NCBI RefSeq assembly: GCF_033958435.1
Contig: NC_134158.1
Location: 4,111,837-4,175,836, forward strand
Length of the DNA stretch: 64,000 nt
DNA from: Carettochelys insculpta
Taxonomy: Eukaryota; Chordata; Testudines; Carettochelyidae
Reading direction: 5' to 3'
Positions 25,178 to 36,619 of this stretch are shown piece by piece. A program made the translations under genes and the position numbers. Every line of letters begins with the position of its first letter. The first letter of the stretch is position 1. A model generated the notes under the pieces. The model did not search any database and was not told the origin of the DNA. It was given only the letters and a program-made list of their open reading frames with translations.

Positions 25178-25445
25178 GCTATGTGTACACTAGCCCAAAA
25201 CGTCAAAACGTCCATGCAAATAGCCATTTTGAAGATTACTAATGAGACCCTCTTTAGAATGCGGGGGGGTGGGGTGGGGGGCAGCACTTGGAAATTGCAG
25301 CGGCTCGTGCTGCGCAGCTGGTCCAGATGTGGAAATCCCCTTCTTTTAATTTGCTGATAGGAATAAGGGGATTTCGAAGTTGCCGGGGTTCTTTTGAAAA
25401 GGACCCCCATCTAGACCAGCGCTGCAATTCCAAAGTGCCCCAACC
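25178..25445. mobile_element. Fold-back/MITE-like element fragment
   Basis: Starts tgtgtacactagcccaaaac and contains atgcaaatagccattttgaa, attactaatgag and a central inverted repeat around aagggga/tcccctta. The family resembles the fragment at 38810-39047. No coding capacity. Confidence 0.6.
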
Positions 25446-25502
25446 ATGGCCTTGCTAATGAGGTGCTAAATATGCATTTGACTGCTTTTACAGATGTTAA
25501 AG

Positions 25503-26320
25503 AGCAAAACAAAAAGCAGTCAAGTAGCACTTTAAAGACTAGCAAAATGGTTTATTAGGTGAGCTTTCCTGGGACAGACCCACTTCTTCAGACCAGAGCC
25601 AGACCAGAACAGACTCAAGATTTAAGGCACAGAGAACCAAAACGGTAAGCAAGGAGGACAAATCGGAAAAAGATAATCAAGGGGAGCAAATCAGAGAGCG
25701 GCGGGGTGGGGGGGAAGGTCAAGAATTAGATTGAGCCAAGTATGCAGACAAGCCGCTATAGTGACTCAGAAAGTTCCCATCATGATTTAAACCATGTGTT
25801 AATGTGCCGAATTTGAAGGGAAAAGCCAGTTCAGATGTTTCTTTTTCCAAAGCGGAGCAAGAATTGCTTTTCTGCAACACACATCCCTTGAGGTCATCGA
25901 CAGAATGCCCCGTTCCATGAAAAGGTTGACTAACTGGTTTGTGGATCTGGAGCCTTTTGATGTCTGTTTTGGACCCGTTGACCCTTTGTCTAAGGGAGTT
26001 AGAAGTCCGTCCAATATGCGAAGCACCTGGGCACTGTTGGCACGTGATGGCATAGACGATGTTAGTAGAGGAGCATGACAAAGTGCCCATGATTCTGTGA
26101 GTAACCTGACTAGGTCCAGTAATGGTATTTCCAGAGAAGAGATGTGGAGAAAGCGAGCAGCGGGCCTTTGTTGCAGGGAAAGGTTCCAGGACCGCTATTC
26201 CTGGGCTTATAGACTGTGGTTGTTAGCGAGAAACCTCGTAAGGTTGGGAGATTGTCTGAAACAGAAAACAGGCATGTCACCCAGGAGTTTCTTCATTACT
26301 CAAAATGTTAAACATGTATT
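25503..26320 (-). mobile_element. PLE 3' part with GIY-YIG domain and tail
   Basis: The minus-strand frame (25719-26090) encodes the PLE endonuclease: SSTNIVYAITCQQCPGASHI (GIY-YIG-like, first Tyr of the motif replaced by His), GRTSNSLRQRVNG and HKPVSQPFHGTGHSVDDLKG. Linker remnants reach about 26320. The 3' tail has a hammerhead-like core at 25565-25591 and ends near 25505. It is 5'-truncated; the linker has stops. Confidence 0.85.
25565..25591 (-). ncRNA. Hammerhead-ribozyme-like core in PLE tail
   Basis: The minus strand reads CTGAAGA (25591-25585), a short hairpin with TGGG/CCCA arms, then GAAA (25568-25565). Both conserved core segments are intact. Stem III and the cleavage site were not established. 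Confidence 0.45.
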
Positions 26321-26484
26321 TCAGCGCTTCCTGAGTAATTTTTAAAGTAGCCATTTCTATAGTAACTTCAACGATCACAGCAAAGAAGAACACAACCTGT
26401 AAACAAAACCGCAAAAGATTCTTGGAACAAGTTTGCATATTAACAACGCTGGTTTTGGGTCAAAAAACAAGACCTTCACACTTC

Positions 26485-26714
26485 AAGTCTATTTTTTCAC
26501 CAAACTCATTTCCCTCAAAAGGGAAGCGCACCACTTCTGGAAGCACTGCAATACCAGATCGATGCATGGAATGGATGGAGCAAGCCCCTATTCCATCTCC
26601 CTCTTCCAAAAACTTATTTAATATAGAGTTCTCAGAGAAAGAACATATCAGATATTAAACTGATAAGAACAGATACTACACTTGATCTAAGCCCACAAAA
26701 GGCCGAGAAGCGAT
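26485..26714 (-). ncRNA. Full-length U2 snRNA-like sequence with 3' extension
   Basis: The minus strand from 26714 begins ATCGCTTCTCGGCCTTTTG and keeps the branch-point-pairing GTAGTA (26679-26674), GTTCTTATCAGTTTAATATC and GAGCTTGCTCC-like regions, ending GGTGCGC near 26526 (189 nt, normal U2 length). Differences: an insertion after CCTTTTG, a changed but still pairable stem IIb (26628-26644), and a mutated Sm site. No snRNA-type promoter element was seen upstream. Sequence beyond the 3' end matches the copy at 38596-38786. Pseudogene or U2-headed SINE is more likely than a working gene. Confidence 0.8.
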
Positions 26715-27047
26715 ATAATTTTGGGAAAATTATACACAGCCCACCCATCTGGACACTTTTAGACGTCATGACGACTCACCCGAATGCAACACATGTGAGC
26801 CTTGCAACAAGATCTTTACAGATCGGCAAGTACACCTGCTCTCTTCATCCTGCAGCTCCGTTCTAGCTGGTCAAAGCAAAACCTCTCCCACCAGAGAATT
26901 CAGCTTTAAAACGAGTTATTCCACCGGACCTGCGAGCTGCCTCTGTGGTGGTTGTTTCGCTGCCTAAGCGATCACCTAATCTGCATGAAGCCTGTCCCCT
27001 CGCTGCAGCATGCTGACGCCATCGAGCTGTTAACCCTGGATGGACTG
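26715..27047. other. Spacer, no gene seen
   Basis: No supported feature. A short PLE tail follows. Confidence 0.45.
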
Positions 27048-27105
27048 CAGAACCAAAACAAAAAGCAGTCAAGTAGCACTTTAACGACTAGCAAAATAAT
27101 TTGGA
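27048..27105 (-). mobile_element. PLE tail fragment
   Basis: Contains aaaaagcagtcaagtagcac and ctagcaaaataattt, the extreme 3' end of the PLE family on the minus strand. Confidence 0.65.
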
Positions 27106-28024
27106 AACCTTCTGTTAAGGCCACGTGCCTGCCAGAAGGGCCGGGTTCAACTTTTGTGGGCTTTTCCTGTCAAGGATACAACCAACCGGCTCGAGCCCCC
27201 ACCCAGTGGCCTGGGACAATTTCACCCCCATGCTGGGTGCCTGGAAGGCGGTTCTCCCCCCTCGCAAGCACAGAGTCTGAGATAGAAATGGCTTGTTTAA
27301 TGACCATAACCTACCCCGCGGTTACAGTGACAGATGCAGTATAGCTAAGCAAAGAAGAGACAAACCCCCTTTACCCAGCTACCATCCCCGTATGCAGTAG
27401 AACCCAGTCTCTTGCTGGGGCTCTTGGCCCTTTACCCCATACACACAGTTACAGGGTGTACCTTCTGCAGTGCAGTCCCGAACCCAAAGCCCGCAGATAC
27501 AGTCCCAGGGCAGTACCAGCTGTCCACTTGTCTGTAGCCTCCCCTTGCTGCCACAAGCCACCCACCCTCATCTGATGGGCTTCCTACCAGCCTCCCCCTG
27601 TCATCCACCACCACTCCTACCAGCCACCCACTCACCGTGGTTCCCAACCCCACTGCTTGGGCTCCCCCAAAGGCAGAACTCTCTGATTTTAGCTCAGCAC
27701 GGTCTCAGCTGCCACTTTTGCATTAGAGCTCCTGAGATTTCTCATACAGGGTTTTAGAAACACCCTATTATCCAGCTCTGCCTTTCAACAGCAGCCAAGA
27801 ACTAGGCAAGCCAGACTTAGAGCTACAGGACCCAGGCATTCAGCAAGCTGGCTTAAGCACTGCACCTCTGCTCTTTTCTTACAAGTCTTTAAACCAGGGA
27901 GCCCTGTGTAATCAATGTCTGATACAGCGAAGGCGACTGCCCTGTCCCCCACAACAACCCAGAGCCTTGGTGAGGGCTCACAATTCCCACACTGAGTGTC
28001 AGCATAAATTGTGGTTTCACAACG
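27106..28024. other. Spacer, no gene seen
   Basis: C-rich DNA without a convincing frame. It may be an old repeat but none is recognised. Confidence 0.45.
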
Positions 28025-28199
28025 AGGTGTTTACAAGGGAGCAGATCTCAGGGCTGACTCGCTCCCCACGAGGCTTTGCCTGGCAGGTGTCACACACGCG
28101 CCCTTTGCATTCCCATGCAGATGAGCTCTGGCAGACACACCCCTCCCAGCCTGCAGCAGCGTTGCGTTCCCGCCGCCGCACCCCACACACGTGTGACTC

Positions 28200-29190
28200 T
28201 TCCCAGCGCTGCAGGACGCGGGTGTGTGTCAGGGACGGACAGGGGCTGGGAACTGAAAAGGGGGTTTCACACACGGGGGTCTCCGCACTGGGAGAGGTAC
28301 AAAGCGGGGCCGCTGCGAGGGTCGGGGCACAAGACGCCCCCAAGCGGTGCCCGGTGACAGCGCCCCCGGCTGCGGGCGGGCGGAGAGAAGAGCCGCCCCT
28401 GACACGGGCAATCCAGGCTGGGGGCGGCAGGGAGGGAGGGAGGGAGGGGCCCGGAGGGGAACTGACCCCAGCCCAGGAGATCTGCCCGCCTGGGGACCAC
28501 GTGGGGCACAGAACAAACTCCCGCGGGGAAACCACAGACACGAGCCGGGACGAGCTGCTGGGGCCGGGCCGGGGCGAGGGGCGGGGCCAGCACAGACTCG
28601 CTCCCCTCTGGGGCTGTGGGGAGCACAGCGGGGGCTGCGCGCAGCGCTGGGGCGGGGCGGGGTGAAGGGCGGGGGTGACAGAGCAACAGCGATGCGCGGC
28701 GGGAGACCAGTGCGGAGCCGGGCGCAGAGCTCGGGCCGGGCAGCTCAGCCAATGGGAGAGGGCGGGGCATGGCTGACAGGCAGCTCGGCCAATGGGAGCG
28801 GGGGGCGGGAAGAGGCGGGACACACAGGACGAGCCCTTGGCAGGTTCGATGCAGGGACCCCTCCCCCTTCCCGGGTGTTGCTCGCTCCTGACGCAGCCCG
28901 CGGTGGGGGTGGGGGTGGATGTGGCTGGAGCTACGAGCGGCCACTGATTCGTCTCCCGCGCAGGCGCAGAGCCAGGCCGGGGGCAGCCGCCTGCTGCGGA
29001 GAGTTTTACCCGCACAGCCTGTGCGGTGGCTTGTGTCCACCCCCTCCCGGTTCCCCAGTGGGGCCGGGCGCTCGTCGCACGGTGCCTGTGCTCCCCCGCG
29101 GTGCAGTTCAGTGACCCTCATTGTCCCTTCAGCTGCTCCCTTCCTCCGGGCTTGTCCCCGTGGGGTGTCACTAACCACGTGACGTGTCCG
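28200..29190 (+). promoter_or_regulatory. CpG-rich promoter region of zinc-finger gene B
   Basis: GC-rich DNA with two CCAAT boxes (28749-28753 and 28789-28793, each followed by gggag), GC boxes (28760-28768, 28801-28809) and a gcaggcgcagagcc element near 28970. There is no TATA box. The first non-coding exon probably starts near 28950; its donor was not fixed. From about 29180 the sequence matches the left end of the window (locus A). Confidence 0.6.
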
Positions 29191-29418
29191 TGGGACACAC
29201 TCCAGTGCGCAGCAGTGCTGGGGCTCAGGCCGCGTCCGGAGAGAAACGAGGACGGATTTGGGATCTGACTTGTGCGAGGTGGTTCTGAGAGACTCGAGCG
29301 TTTCCCCAAATGTGCGTGTGCAGCACGTGTGCCCCAGGGAGCGAGCGTGGGGAGCCGGGGGAGCGGAGCCGCTTCCAGCCCCGTCTGAAGTGTCTCCATT
29401 GCCCTTTTCCCCTGCCAG

Positions 29419-29618
29419 GTGCAGAGCCCCCATGTCTGGCTCCAGAGCAGCCCCGGCCCTGCGGAGACAGAGCGAGGACATGGCGGTGGCGGAGGAGGTG
29501 ACCTTGGAGGAGGTGGCTGTGTGTTTCTCCCAGGAGGAATGGGGGCTGCTGGCCCCGGGGCAGAGAGCCCTCTACAGGGAGGTGATGCAGGAGAATTACC
29601 AGACCGTGCGCTGGCTGG
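29419..29618 (+). CDS. KRAB-A exon of zinc-finger gene B
   Basis: Acceptor cccctgccag, start ATG at 29480, donor ctgg|gtgagg. It encodes [20 protein letters not shown], then [20 protein letters not shown], a full KRAB A box one codon shorter than A near the N terminus. Phase 1 at the end fits the KRAB-B exon at 33985. Confidence 0.9.
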
Positions 29619-30949
29619 GTGAGGAGTCCTGTCCCTGGGGGTGTCACAGGCTGTGTGGGCTTCGCAGCAGCTGGGTTGGCTTTGGTTCAGGGTCACTCCC
29701 TGTTCCCAGTGTCAGGAGTGTGAGCCCCAGGAATCACTGGGTCCCCTGTGAGAGACTGTCCCCTCCACAGCCCCTCCCAGGGGAAGCAGGTTCAGGAACA
29801 TGGCAGTGATGCTGCTCTTCCCACAGCCCAGGTCTCCATGTGCTTCCCACCATCTGCCTTGTCTGGAGGTGTGAGTGGAGGGGCGGTAGCAGGAACGGTG
29901 GGTACCAGAGCTGTGGGGCTGGGTCCGGCTGCTCTGAGTCCCTGCAGGGTACCCCTGGGGCCAGTGTGCTGCACCCCTGCTGGCTCTAACCATTTAGGGC
30001 GAGTTCTTGAATAATGAAACACAAACTCCCAGACAGGCGCACCAGCTCTCCCATGCACAGTAGATTCCTTTCTTGGGAGTCACTGGTGGGAACCAGACAC
30101 AGGACAAACCAGTTATGAGTAACATGTGCCTGAGTTGGGATTCAGTGTCACTCCCCGTAGGTCTCATAATACACCTCATTCAGCGTCCTCGGCCTTCATC
30201 GATATTGGGGGGTTTTGAAGATGGTTCGGAGGTGCCCAGTTAGGTCATGTGACACAGAGTGGGGCTAAACCTGGGCAGTGAGGAGTAAAGTTGTGAAGGC
30301 AAAAGCTCAGCTAGAATCTCAGCAGGAGGTTGCAGGAGAGGCAGAGACGGGGGCTGTAACTAACCCCTCCAGCCACACTTCTGCCAGTCGCCTTCCTGCA
30401 CCAAGGGAAACAGCACCGGGTGCAGCTGGAACGTGAGTCAGCAGCAAGCCTGTGCTGCAGGAGGAAAGTGTCAAATCACGCAGAGAAGCTGCTGCTGGCA
30501 GAGTAGAACTGAGGCAGTTGAGTGGGAGCCCAGCTGCACCAAAAACCACATCCCCCAGAGAGCAGCACAGCCAAACACCGCCATGGCCGGCTGCAGGAGC
30601 AGCAGCTCTTGTGGGTCGCTGGTAGGGCCCACCCAGCAACAGGCAGGCAGGGGCCGCAGAGCAGGAGCCTGGGCAGGATCTGAAGCAGCCAGCCCAGGAC
30701 TCACCTCACTGCTCAGACAACTTCCTCTGCCTCCTGCTGGTTCAAGCAGCGCATCAGAGCCAAAGAGCCGGAGGAACCAGGTGCCAGCCAGGAGCTTTGA
30801 GGACAGAGCTCTTGTGGAGCCAGAGCTCTGCCAGAGCCTTTCTCTCCAAGTTCTAGTGACCTGCCATGTGGCAGCTGCAGTCTGAGCCCTGCCTGGGGCC
30901 TCGGTTTCGGCCCTACCAGCCCTCACAGAGCTCACGTTTTGAGTCGAGC
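29619..30949. other. Intron of gene B, empty site of the A-specific CR1
   Basis: It aligns with locus A (450-2922) but lacks the CR1 at about 29806-29817, where the uninterrupted sequence atggcagtgatgctgctctt stands. No coding signal. Confidence 0.7.
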
Positions 30950-33905
30950 AAAAACACAGAGAAGTCCTGTGGCACCTTATAGACTAAGGGATTTTCTGGG
31001 GCATCAGCTTTTGTGGGCAAAGGCCCAATTCACCACATGCACCACGTGGAAATTCCAGAGATCAGTAAAAATATACAGGCACAAGAAAAGGAGGGAGACC
31101 CACTCAAGAAGAAGGCTGGAGTCAGTGAGAGCAATTCAGTCATGGAGGATGTGGCGATGTGAACAGCCAGAGTAGAGAAACTCCTTTTCAACTTGGCCAG
31201 CTGGTCCTGGTCTTTGTTCAGTCTTAAATGGATGGTGTCACATTTGCAAGTGAACTGCAGCTCTGCAGTTGCTCTTTGAGGTCTGCTTTTGACATTTTTG
31301 CATTGCAGGATGGCTACTTTTAAATCTGCTCCTGAGCATCCCGGGAGGTTTTGTATATTACCATTCCTGATCTCTTATTTGCATCCATTTATTCTTTTAC
31401 ATAGAGACTGTCGAGTTTAGATGTGCAGGCGAATAAGCCCCGCTGGTTCAAATAAAATTAAAATATAAGTGGAGATACACATCTCCGAGAACTGGAAGGG
31501 ACCTCAAGAGGTTATCTAAGTCCAGTCCCCTGCCCTCTTGGCAGGACCAAGCACTGTCTGTAGCATCTATTTACCCCAATTGCTAAATAGCCTCGTCAAG
31601 GATTGAACTCACAACCCCGGTTTAGCAGGTGTGGTGGTGTCATTGGTGGGTAGAGTTGGCGCTGAGGTTTGTCGAAAGGTTTGGTTTGTGATTTACAGTG
31701 TTGTGGTCTATACTTGCTGGTGAGAATTTGTTTCACGTTGGCGGGCTGGCCGCAGGCAAGAACAGCCCTGCCTCCGAAGGTCTGTGAGAGTGAAGGATCA
31801 TTGTCCAGGATGGGTTGTAGGTCATGGATGTTGCATTGGAGAGGCTTTAGTTGGGGGCTGCAGCTCATGGCCAGTGGTGTTCTGTTGTTTTCTTTGCTGG
31901 GCCTGTCTTGTAGCAGGTGACTTCTGGGTACATGTCTGGCTCTGTCAATCTGTTTCTTCACTTCCTAAGGTGGGTATTGTAGTTTCAGGAGAGCCTGGTA
32001 AAGGTCTTGAAGGTGTTTGCCTCTGTCTGAGGGATTGGAGCAAACGTGGTTGTACCTTTAGTGCTTGGCTGTAAACAGTGGATCGTGTGGTGTGCACTGG
32101 ATGGGAGCTGGAGGCATGGAGGTAGCACAGCGGTCCTGGGGTTTCTGGTATAGGGTTGTGTTTATCTGACCATCACTTACGTGCACAGGAGTGTCCAGGA
32201 AGTGGATCTCTTGTGTGGACTGTTCCAGGCTGAGGTTGATGATGGTTTGGAAACTGTTGAAATCACAGTGAACTCTTCAAGAGCCTCTTTCTTATGGGTC
32301 CAGATGATGATGATGTCATGAATGTGGCTCAAGTAGAGGAGGGCGCCAGGGTTCGAGAGCTGAGGACGTTGTTCCAGGTCAGCCATAAACACGATGGCAC
32401 AGTGTGGGGCCAGGCAGGTGCCCATTGCAGTGCCACTGATTTGAAGGTATAAATTGTCCTCAAATCTGAAGTACTTGTGAGTGAGGACAAAGTCACAAAG
32501 CTCCACCACCACTTGTGCTGTGGCATCATCAGGGATACTGTTCCTAACAGCTTGAAGTCCATCTTCACGTGAGTTTTTTTGTGTAAGGGATCTCGACATC
32601 CATGGTGGCCAGGATGGTGTTTTCAGGAAGATCACCAGTGCACAGCAGTTTCCTGAGGAAGTCGGTGGTGTTTCAAAGATAGCTCGGAGTGCTGGGAACA
32701 TAAGGTCTGAGTAGAGAGTCCCCACAGCTGGACAAGGCTGCAATGAGAGCGCCAATGTCTGAGCTGATGGTGCCTCCAGAATGTCTAGATTTATGGATCT
32801 TGGGGCTCTGGGGGTGTGTCTGTGCAGATCTGTTCCTGTGCTTTTGTCAGGAGTGTCTTGAGCAGACGGTGCAGTTTCTGTGTGTGCTGCTCAGGGGGAT
32901 CAGAGGACAGTAGCCTGTAGAAGGTGGTATTGGAGAGCTGCCTGGGAGTCTCCTTTTCATGGTCTGACCTATTCATGATGACAACAGCAGCTCCTTTGTC
33001 AGCCTCTTGGATGACAGCGCCAGAGCTGTTTCTGAGGCTGTGGGTGACATTGCATTCCACACAGCTGAGGTCATGGGATAAGCAATGTCACTTTGCCACA
33101 ATTTCTGCCTGCGCACAGAAGCAGAAGCGCTCTAGGTATAGATCCAGTCTGTCGTTTTGATTGCCAGGAAGGATTCCATGCAGAATTCTTCTTCTCGTAC
33201 TCGAGGTGTGATGGTGCCTGTAGGGCTGTTCAGAGTCTTGTTGAAAGTGTTCCTGGCAAAATTGGGGTGAGGTTCCAGATCCCCACAGAACTGTGTCATG
33301 TTGTGGGGCTGGTGGGGCACAAAGAGAATCCCTGAGATAGCACAGACTCCTCTGCCAGGCTGAGCGTGTGGTTGGATAGATTGACAATGTTGCTGGGTGA
33401 CTTAAAGGCACCACTACTGTGGCCCCATGCGGCAAGTAGGAGGTTAGAGAGTTTACAGTCCTGTAGAGAAGAGCAGTGTGGGTTGTAACTCTCCTGTCTC
33501 CTTTCATAAAGTCCAGCCACCTGGGCGTTTGTGTGGGAGGTTTTTTTTTTAGGAGAGTCTCCAGACTTGAGAGCTCCTTGTGATGTTTCCCTGTTTGCTG
33601 CACAGGAAGCTGAACAGGTGGTTCCTCAGGTCTGTGGGAGTGTGCGACCAATCTCTCGACACAGTCCCTGCAGTGTGTCAGTTGCAGTGAGTGTTTCACC
33701 TTCAGTCCGTTCGGTGGGACGTCCATCCATTTGCACTTGGCGAGGAAGATGGTGTCTGTATCTGTGCAGGTTTTCTCATGGGTTTGATGGATTCCCGCTC
33801 CACGTGGCTAAATTCGGGGCCTGCCTGGTGCCAGGCATTGGGCGTAGCTGTGTTACTTTTATCCACAAAAACAAACCCAAATCGAGCGTCTTGTTTGAGT
33901 TGAGT
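30950..33905 (-). mobile_element. Penelope-like element in locus B intron
   Basis: Copy of the element at 2923-5905 with the same parts: N-terminal region (33088-33726), reverse transcriptase (32177-32755, QISGTAMGTCLAPHCAI and an altered catalytic box YIHDIIIIWTH, first Asp replaced by His), linker and endonuclease piece, and tail ending near 30950. The tail's hammerhead core is more decayed than in A. Frameshifts make it inactive. Confidence 0.87.
31469..31627 (-). mobile_element. tRNA-derived SINE fragment inside PLE, copy B
   Basis: Same insertion as 3473-3631: B-box-like sequence gttgtgagttcaatcc, CR1-like tail, and the same junctions with the PLE. Confidence 0.75.
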
Positions 33906-33984
33906 GGCCCTGTCCTGCCCTGGGATGTGGGGGATGGAGCAGGTCAAGAAGGGAGGCTGAGTTGTACCCTTGTGAGTGCAGCAG

Positions 33985-34092
33985 GATTTCCCAAAGCTGA
34001 TGTGATCTCCTGGGTGGAGCTAGGGGAGGCGCTGGGGGTCCCAGATCTCCAGGGCGCTGAAAAAGGGGAGATCATCAGCGCCCCACACACAG
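33985..34092 (+). CDS. KRAB-B exon of gene B, 6 bp shorter
   Basis: The exon follows acceptor gtgcagcag and ends at cacacag|gtgagc. It is 108 nt and still in phase; two residues are lost (GFPKADVISWVELGEAL). A deletion of about 230 bp relative to A removed the normal upstream intron end, including its pyrimidine tract (ttgctccccaagcag in A), leaving a weaker acceptor context. Confidence 0.82.
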
Positions 34093-34395
34093 GTGAGCAG
34101 TGAGCTAAAGTGACTCAGAAACCGATTTCCGTGTCCTCCTACATGTCACTTGGGCCTTTTCATCCAGACGGACGGAGCCTTCAGCCTGTCATCAGCCTTA
34201 GCCAGAGGGTGGGGGCAGGGCTGGGGTCCCTCCTCTGGGGAAGGGTTGTGAGGAAGGAGGAGCAGCTCAGTTCGTGTTATTTCAATCTTTCCATCAGCTG
34301 TTGGCTGCGTTCCCCCTTTTCTGTTCCCTTGCAGAGTTTTCCTTTCAGCTCAGCACAGAGAGTGACACTGTCTGGTTCTCTCTGTGTCCCAGCAG

Positions 34396-35680
34396 GTGAG
34401 GTGATGCTGCTCACGAATGACGAGGAGAATCTTCAGCTGGAAGAACCAGAGCAAGTGGCCTCCTGTGGGATGTTCCTGGGAAGCTCTGAAGGTCGTGTTT
34501 CTCAGAGCCCTGAGCACAGAGAGACCTGTGAGAGTCAGCGTAGCCCTGAAAGGCAGCAGGGAAACCATGCAGGGGAGGGGCAGGATAACTCCAGCCGTGG
34601 AAGCAGAAGCGTGAAAAACACTAAAGAGAGCGAACAACACAAAAGCTGTGGGGAAAGCTTCAGTCTTAACAGTCATTGTACCATCCGTACAGGAGAGAAG
34701 CCCAATATCTGCCCTGACTGCGGGAGAAGCTTCCAGCTGCGCTCAGGTCTTATTGATCACCAGAGAACCCACACTGGAGAGAAACCCTTCCACTGCTCTG
34801 AGTGTGGGAAAAGCTTCTCATGCTCCTCAAGCCTTAAAAGTCATTGCAGAATCCACACAGGAGAGAGACCTTATAACTGCTCTGACTGTGGGAAAAGGTT
34901 CAGACACAGGTCACACCTTGTTAATCACAGGAGAATCCACACAGGAGAGAAACCCTTCAACTGCTCTGAGTGTGGGAAAAGCTTTCGGCGACACTCAAAC
35001 CTTCTCACTCATCAGATGATTCACAGACGAGAGAAACCCTATCACTGCACTGCCTGTGGGAAAAGCTTCAGCAGGAGTGAAAACCTGGTCAGACATCAGA
35101 GTATCCACAGAGAGGAGAAACTCTTCAGCTGCTCTGAGTGCGGGAGATGCTTCAGTGACATTTCTGGCCTTGATCAACATCTGAGAATCCACACCCGGGG
35201 AAAACCCTTTCTCTGCTCTGACTGTGGAGAAGCCACACAGGAGAGAAACCCTTCATCTGCTCTGAGTGTGGGGAAAGCTTTGGTGAGAAGTCAAACCTTG
35301 TTGCTCATCACAGAATCCACACAGGAGAGAAACCCTTCAACTGCTCTGTTTGTGGGAAAAGCTTTCGTCGGCGCTCAGATCTTATATATCAGCAGAGAAC
35401 CCACACTGGAGAGAAACCCTTCCACTGCTCTGACTGTGGGAGAAGCTTCTCATGCTCCTCAAGTCTAAAAAGTCATTGCAGAATCCACACAGGAGAGAGA
35501 CCTTATAGCTGCTGTGACTGTGGGAAAAGGTTCACACAGAGGTCAAACCTTGTTAAACATAGGAGAACCCACACAGGACAGAAATCCTTCACCTGCTCCA
35601 ACTGTGGGAAAAGCTTTTGTCAGCTCTCAAATCTTATTCGTCATCAGACAACCCACACTGGAGAGAAACCTTTCAGCTGA
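34396..35680 (+). pseudogene. C2H2 zinc-finger exon of gene B, broken by a deletion
   Basis: It begins after acceptor tgtgtcccagcag. The linker and a degenerate finger are followed by six regular fingers. At about 35227-35233 a deletion joins the start of one finger (FLCSDCG) to the end of another (SHTGEKPF) out of frame; the original frame runs on without finger sequence to 35468. Downstream in another frame are about five further fingers (one with Gln for its first His), ending at a TGA at 35678-35680. A short protein with KRAB and about six fingers could still be made if the frame is used as it stands. Confidence 0.82.
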
Positions 35681-35945
35681 TCTGACTGTGGAAAAAGCTT
35701 TTGTCAGCTCTCAAATCTTACAGATCAGAGAACCCAGAGCAGAGAGGAACCTTTCAGCTGTTCTGTGTGTGGGACAAGTTTCGGGAACACTTGCGCCTTG
35801 TCAATCATCAGAGAGCTCACAGAAGAGAGAAACCGAATGAATACGCTCACGTGGGTAACCTTCAGTGGCTGCTTGGACATTATTGATCATCAGAGAATTC
35901 ACACAGGAGAGAAATCCGGAAACTCTCTTTGTCACTATTTTTGAA
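35681..35945 (+). pseudogene. Relic fingers beyond gene B stop
   Basis: [13 protein letters not shown] and a final DIIDHQRIHTGEKSGNSL piece survive without a continuous frame. The stop before them (tgc to tga) is shared with gene C. Confidence 0.65.
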
Positions 35946-36047
35946 GCTGGGCCACTGGGCAAAAAAAGTCAGTGAGAACCACATTAACTAACATACTGCT
36001 TCTCGTTCCTCAAGGGTGTGGTGTTATGGAGCCATTCAAGTAACTAA

Positions 36048-36169
36048 AATAAAGTCTACTTCTTCCTACATTAACCCATGCTCCTTTATAAAAGAACTGG
36101 ACACGCTGGAGTTTGTTCAGAACCTCAACTTGATTAATATTTGTTGTCTTTTTTTTTTAATTAAATAAA
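36048..36169 (+). terminator. Polyadenylation signals of gene B
   Basis: AATAAA at 36048-36053 and 36164-36169, matching 9250 and 9361 in locus A. Confidence 0.55.
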
Positions 36170-36615
36170 TTGAAAATGCTTCACTTGAGTTGTTGCTCTA
36201 GGTGTGTCTGGAGAGGAGGGGTCAGTGCATGGGGACTCTGGAGAGAGACCATTGTCCTAGCCCACTGTCACCGCAGCAGCTTTGGGCCCAAATGAGATCC
36301 ATCTCTACTTGGCTGCTGCAGCTCCAGCAGGTACACCCAGGGGACCGGTGTATGTCCCCCACCTGGGGCAGGGCCAGGGTCATCGGTCTGCTGCACTGCC
36401 CAGCCAGAGAGGAATGCAGCAAATGTGCACTTTCTCCTCACTCCCTGATGGAGGGGAACAGCCAACCATGTCCCTGTATGAACTTAGGGGGGAGGCAGCT
36501 GCAGCTGTCCCCAAGGGCACCTGGAGGTGGGATGCTCACGGCTGGGACAGTCCTGGGTGGGGGTGAGGGTGCATCCCCAGCCAAGCCCTTTCTTGTGTGG
36601 TGGTTGTCTGTTTTC
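36170..36615 (+). repeat. Duplicated 3' flank, copy B
   Basis: Homologous to 9370-9642 and inverted 17600-18040. It preserves the pre-insertion sequence at the place where the provirus begins in A (about 36452). Confidence 0.72.
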
Positions 36616-36619
36616 TGTG

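Noticed and set aside
26526..26714. Functional U2 snRNA gene
   Set aside because: The Sm site is mutated, there is an insertion in the 5' region, no snRNA promoter was seen, and the 3' extension is shared with a truncated copy.
28267..29481. 404-codon open frame on the minus strand
   Set aside because: It is antisense to the gene B promoter and first exons, and no domain or conservation was seen.
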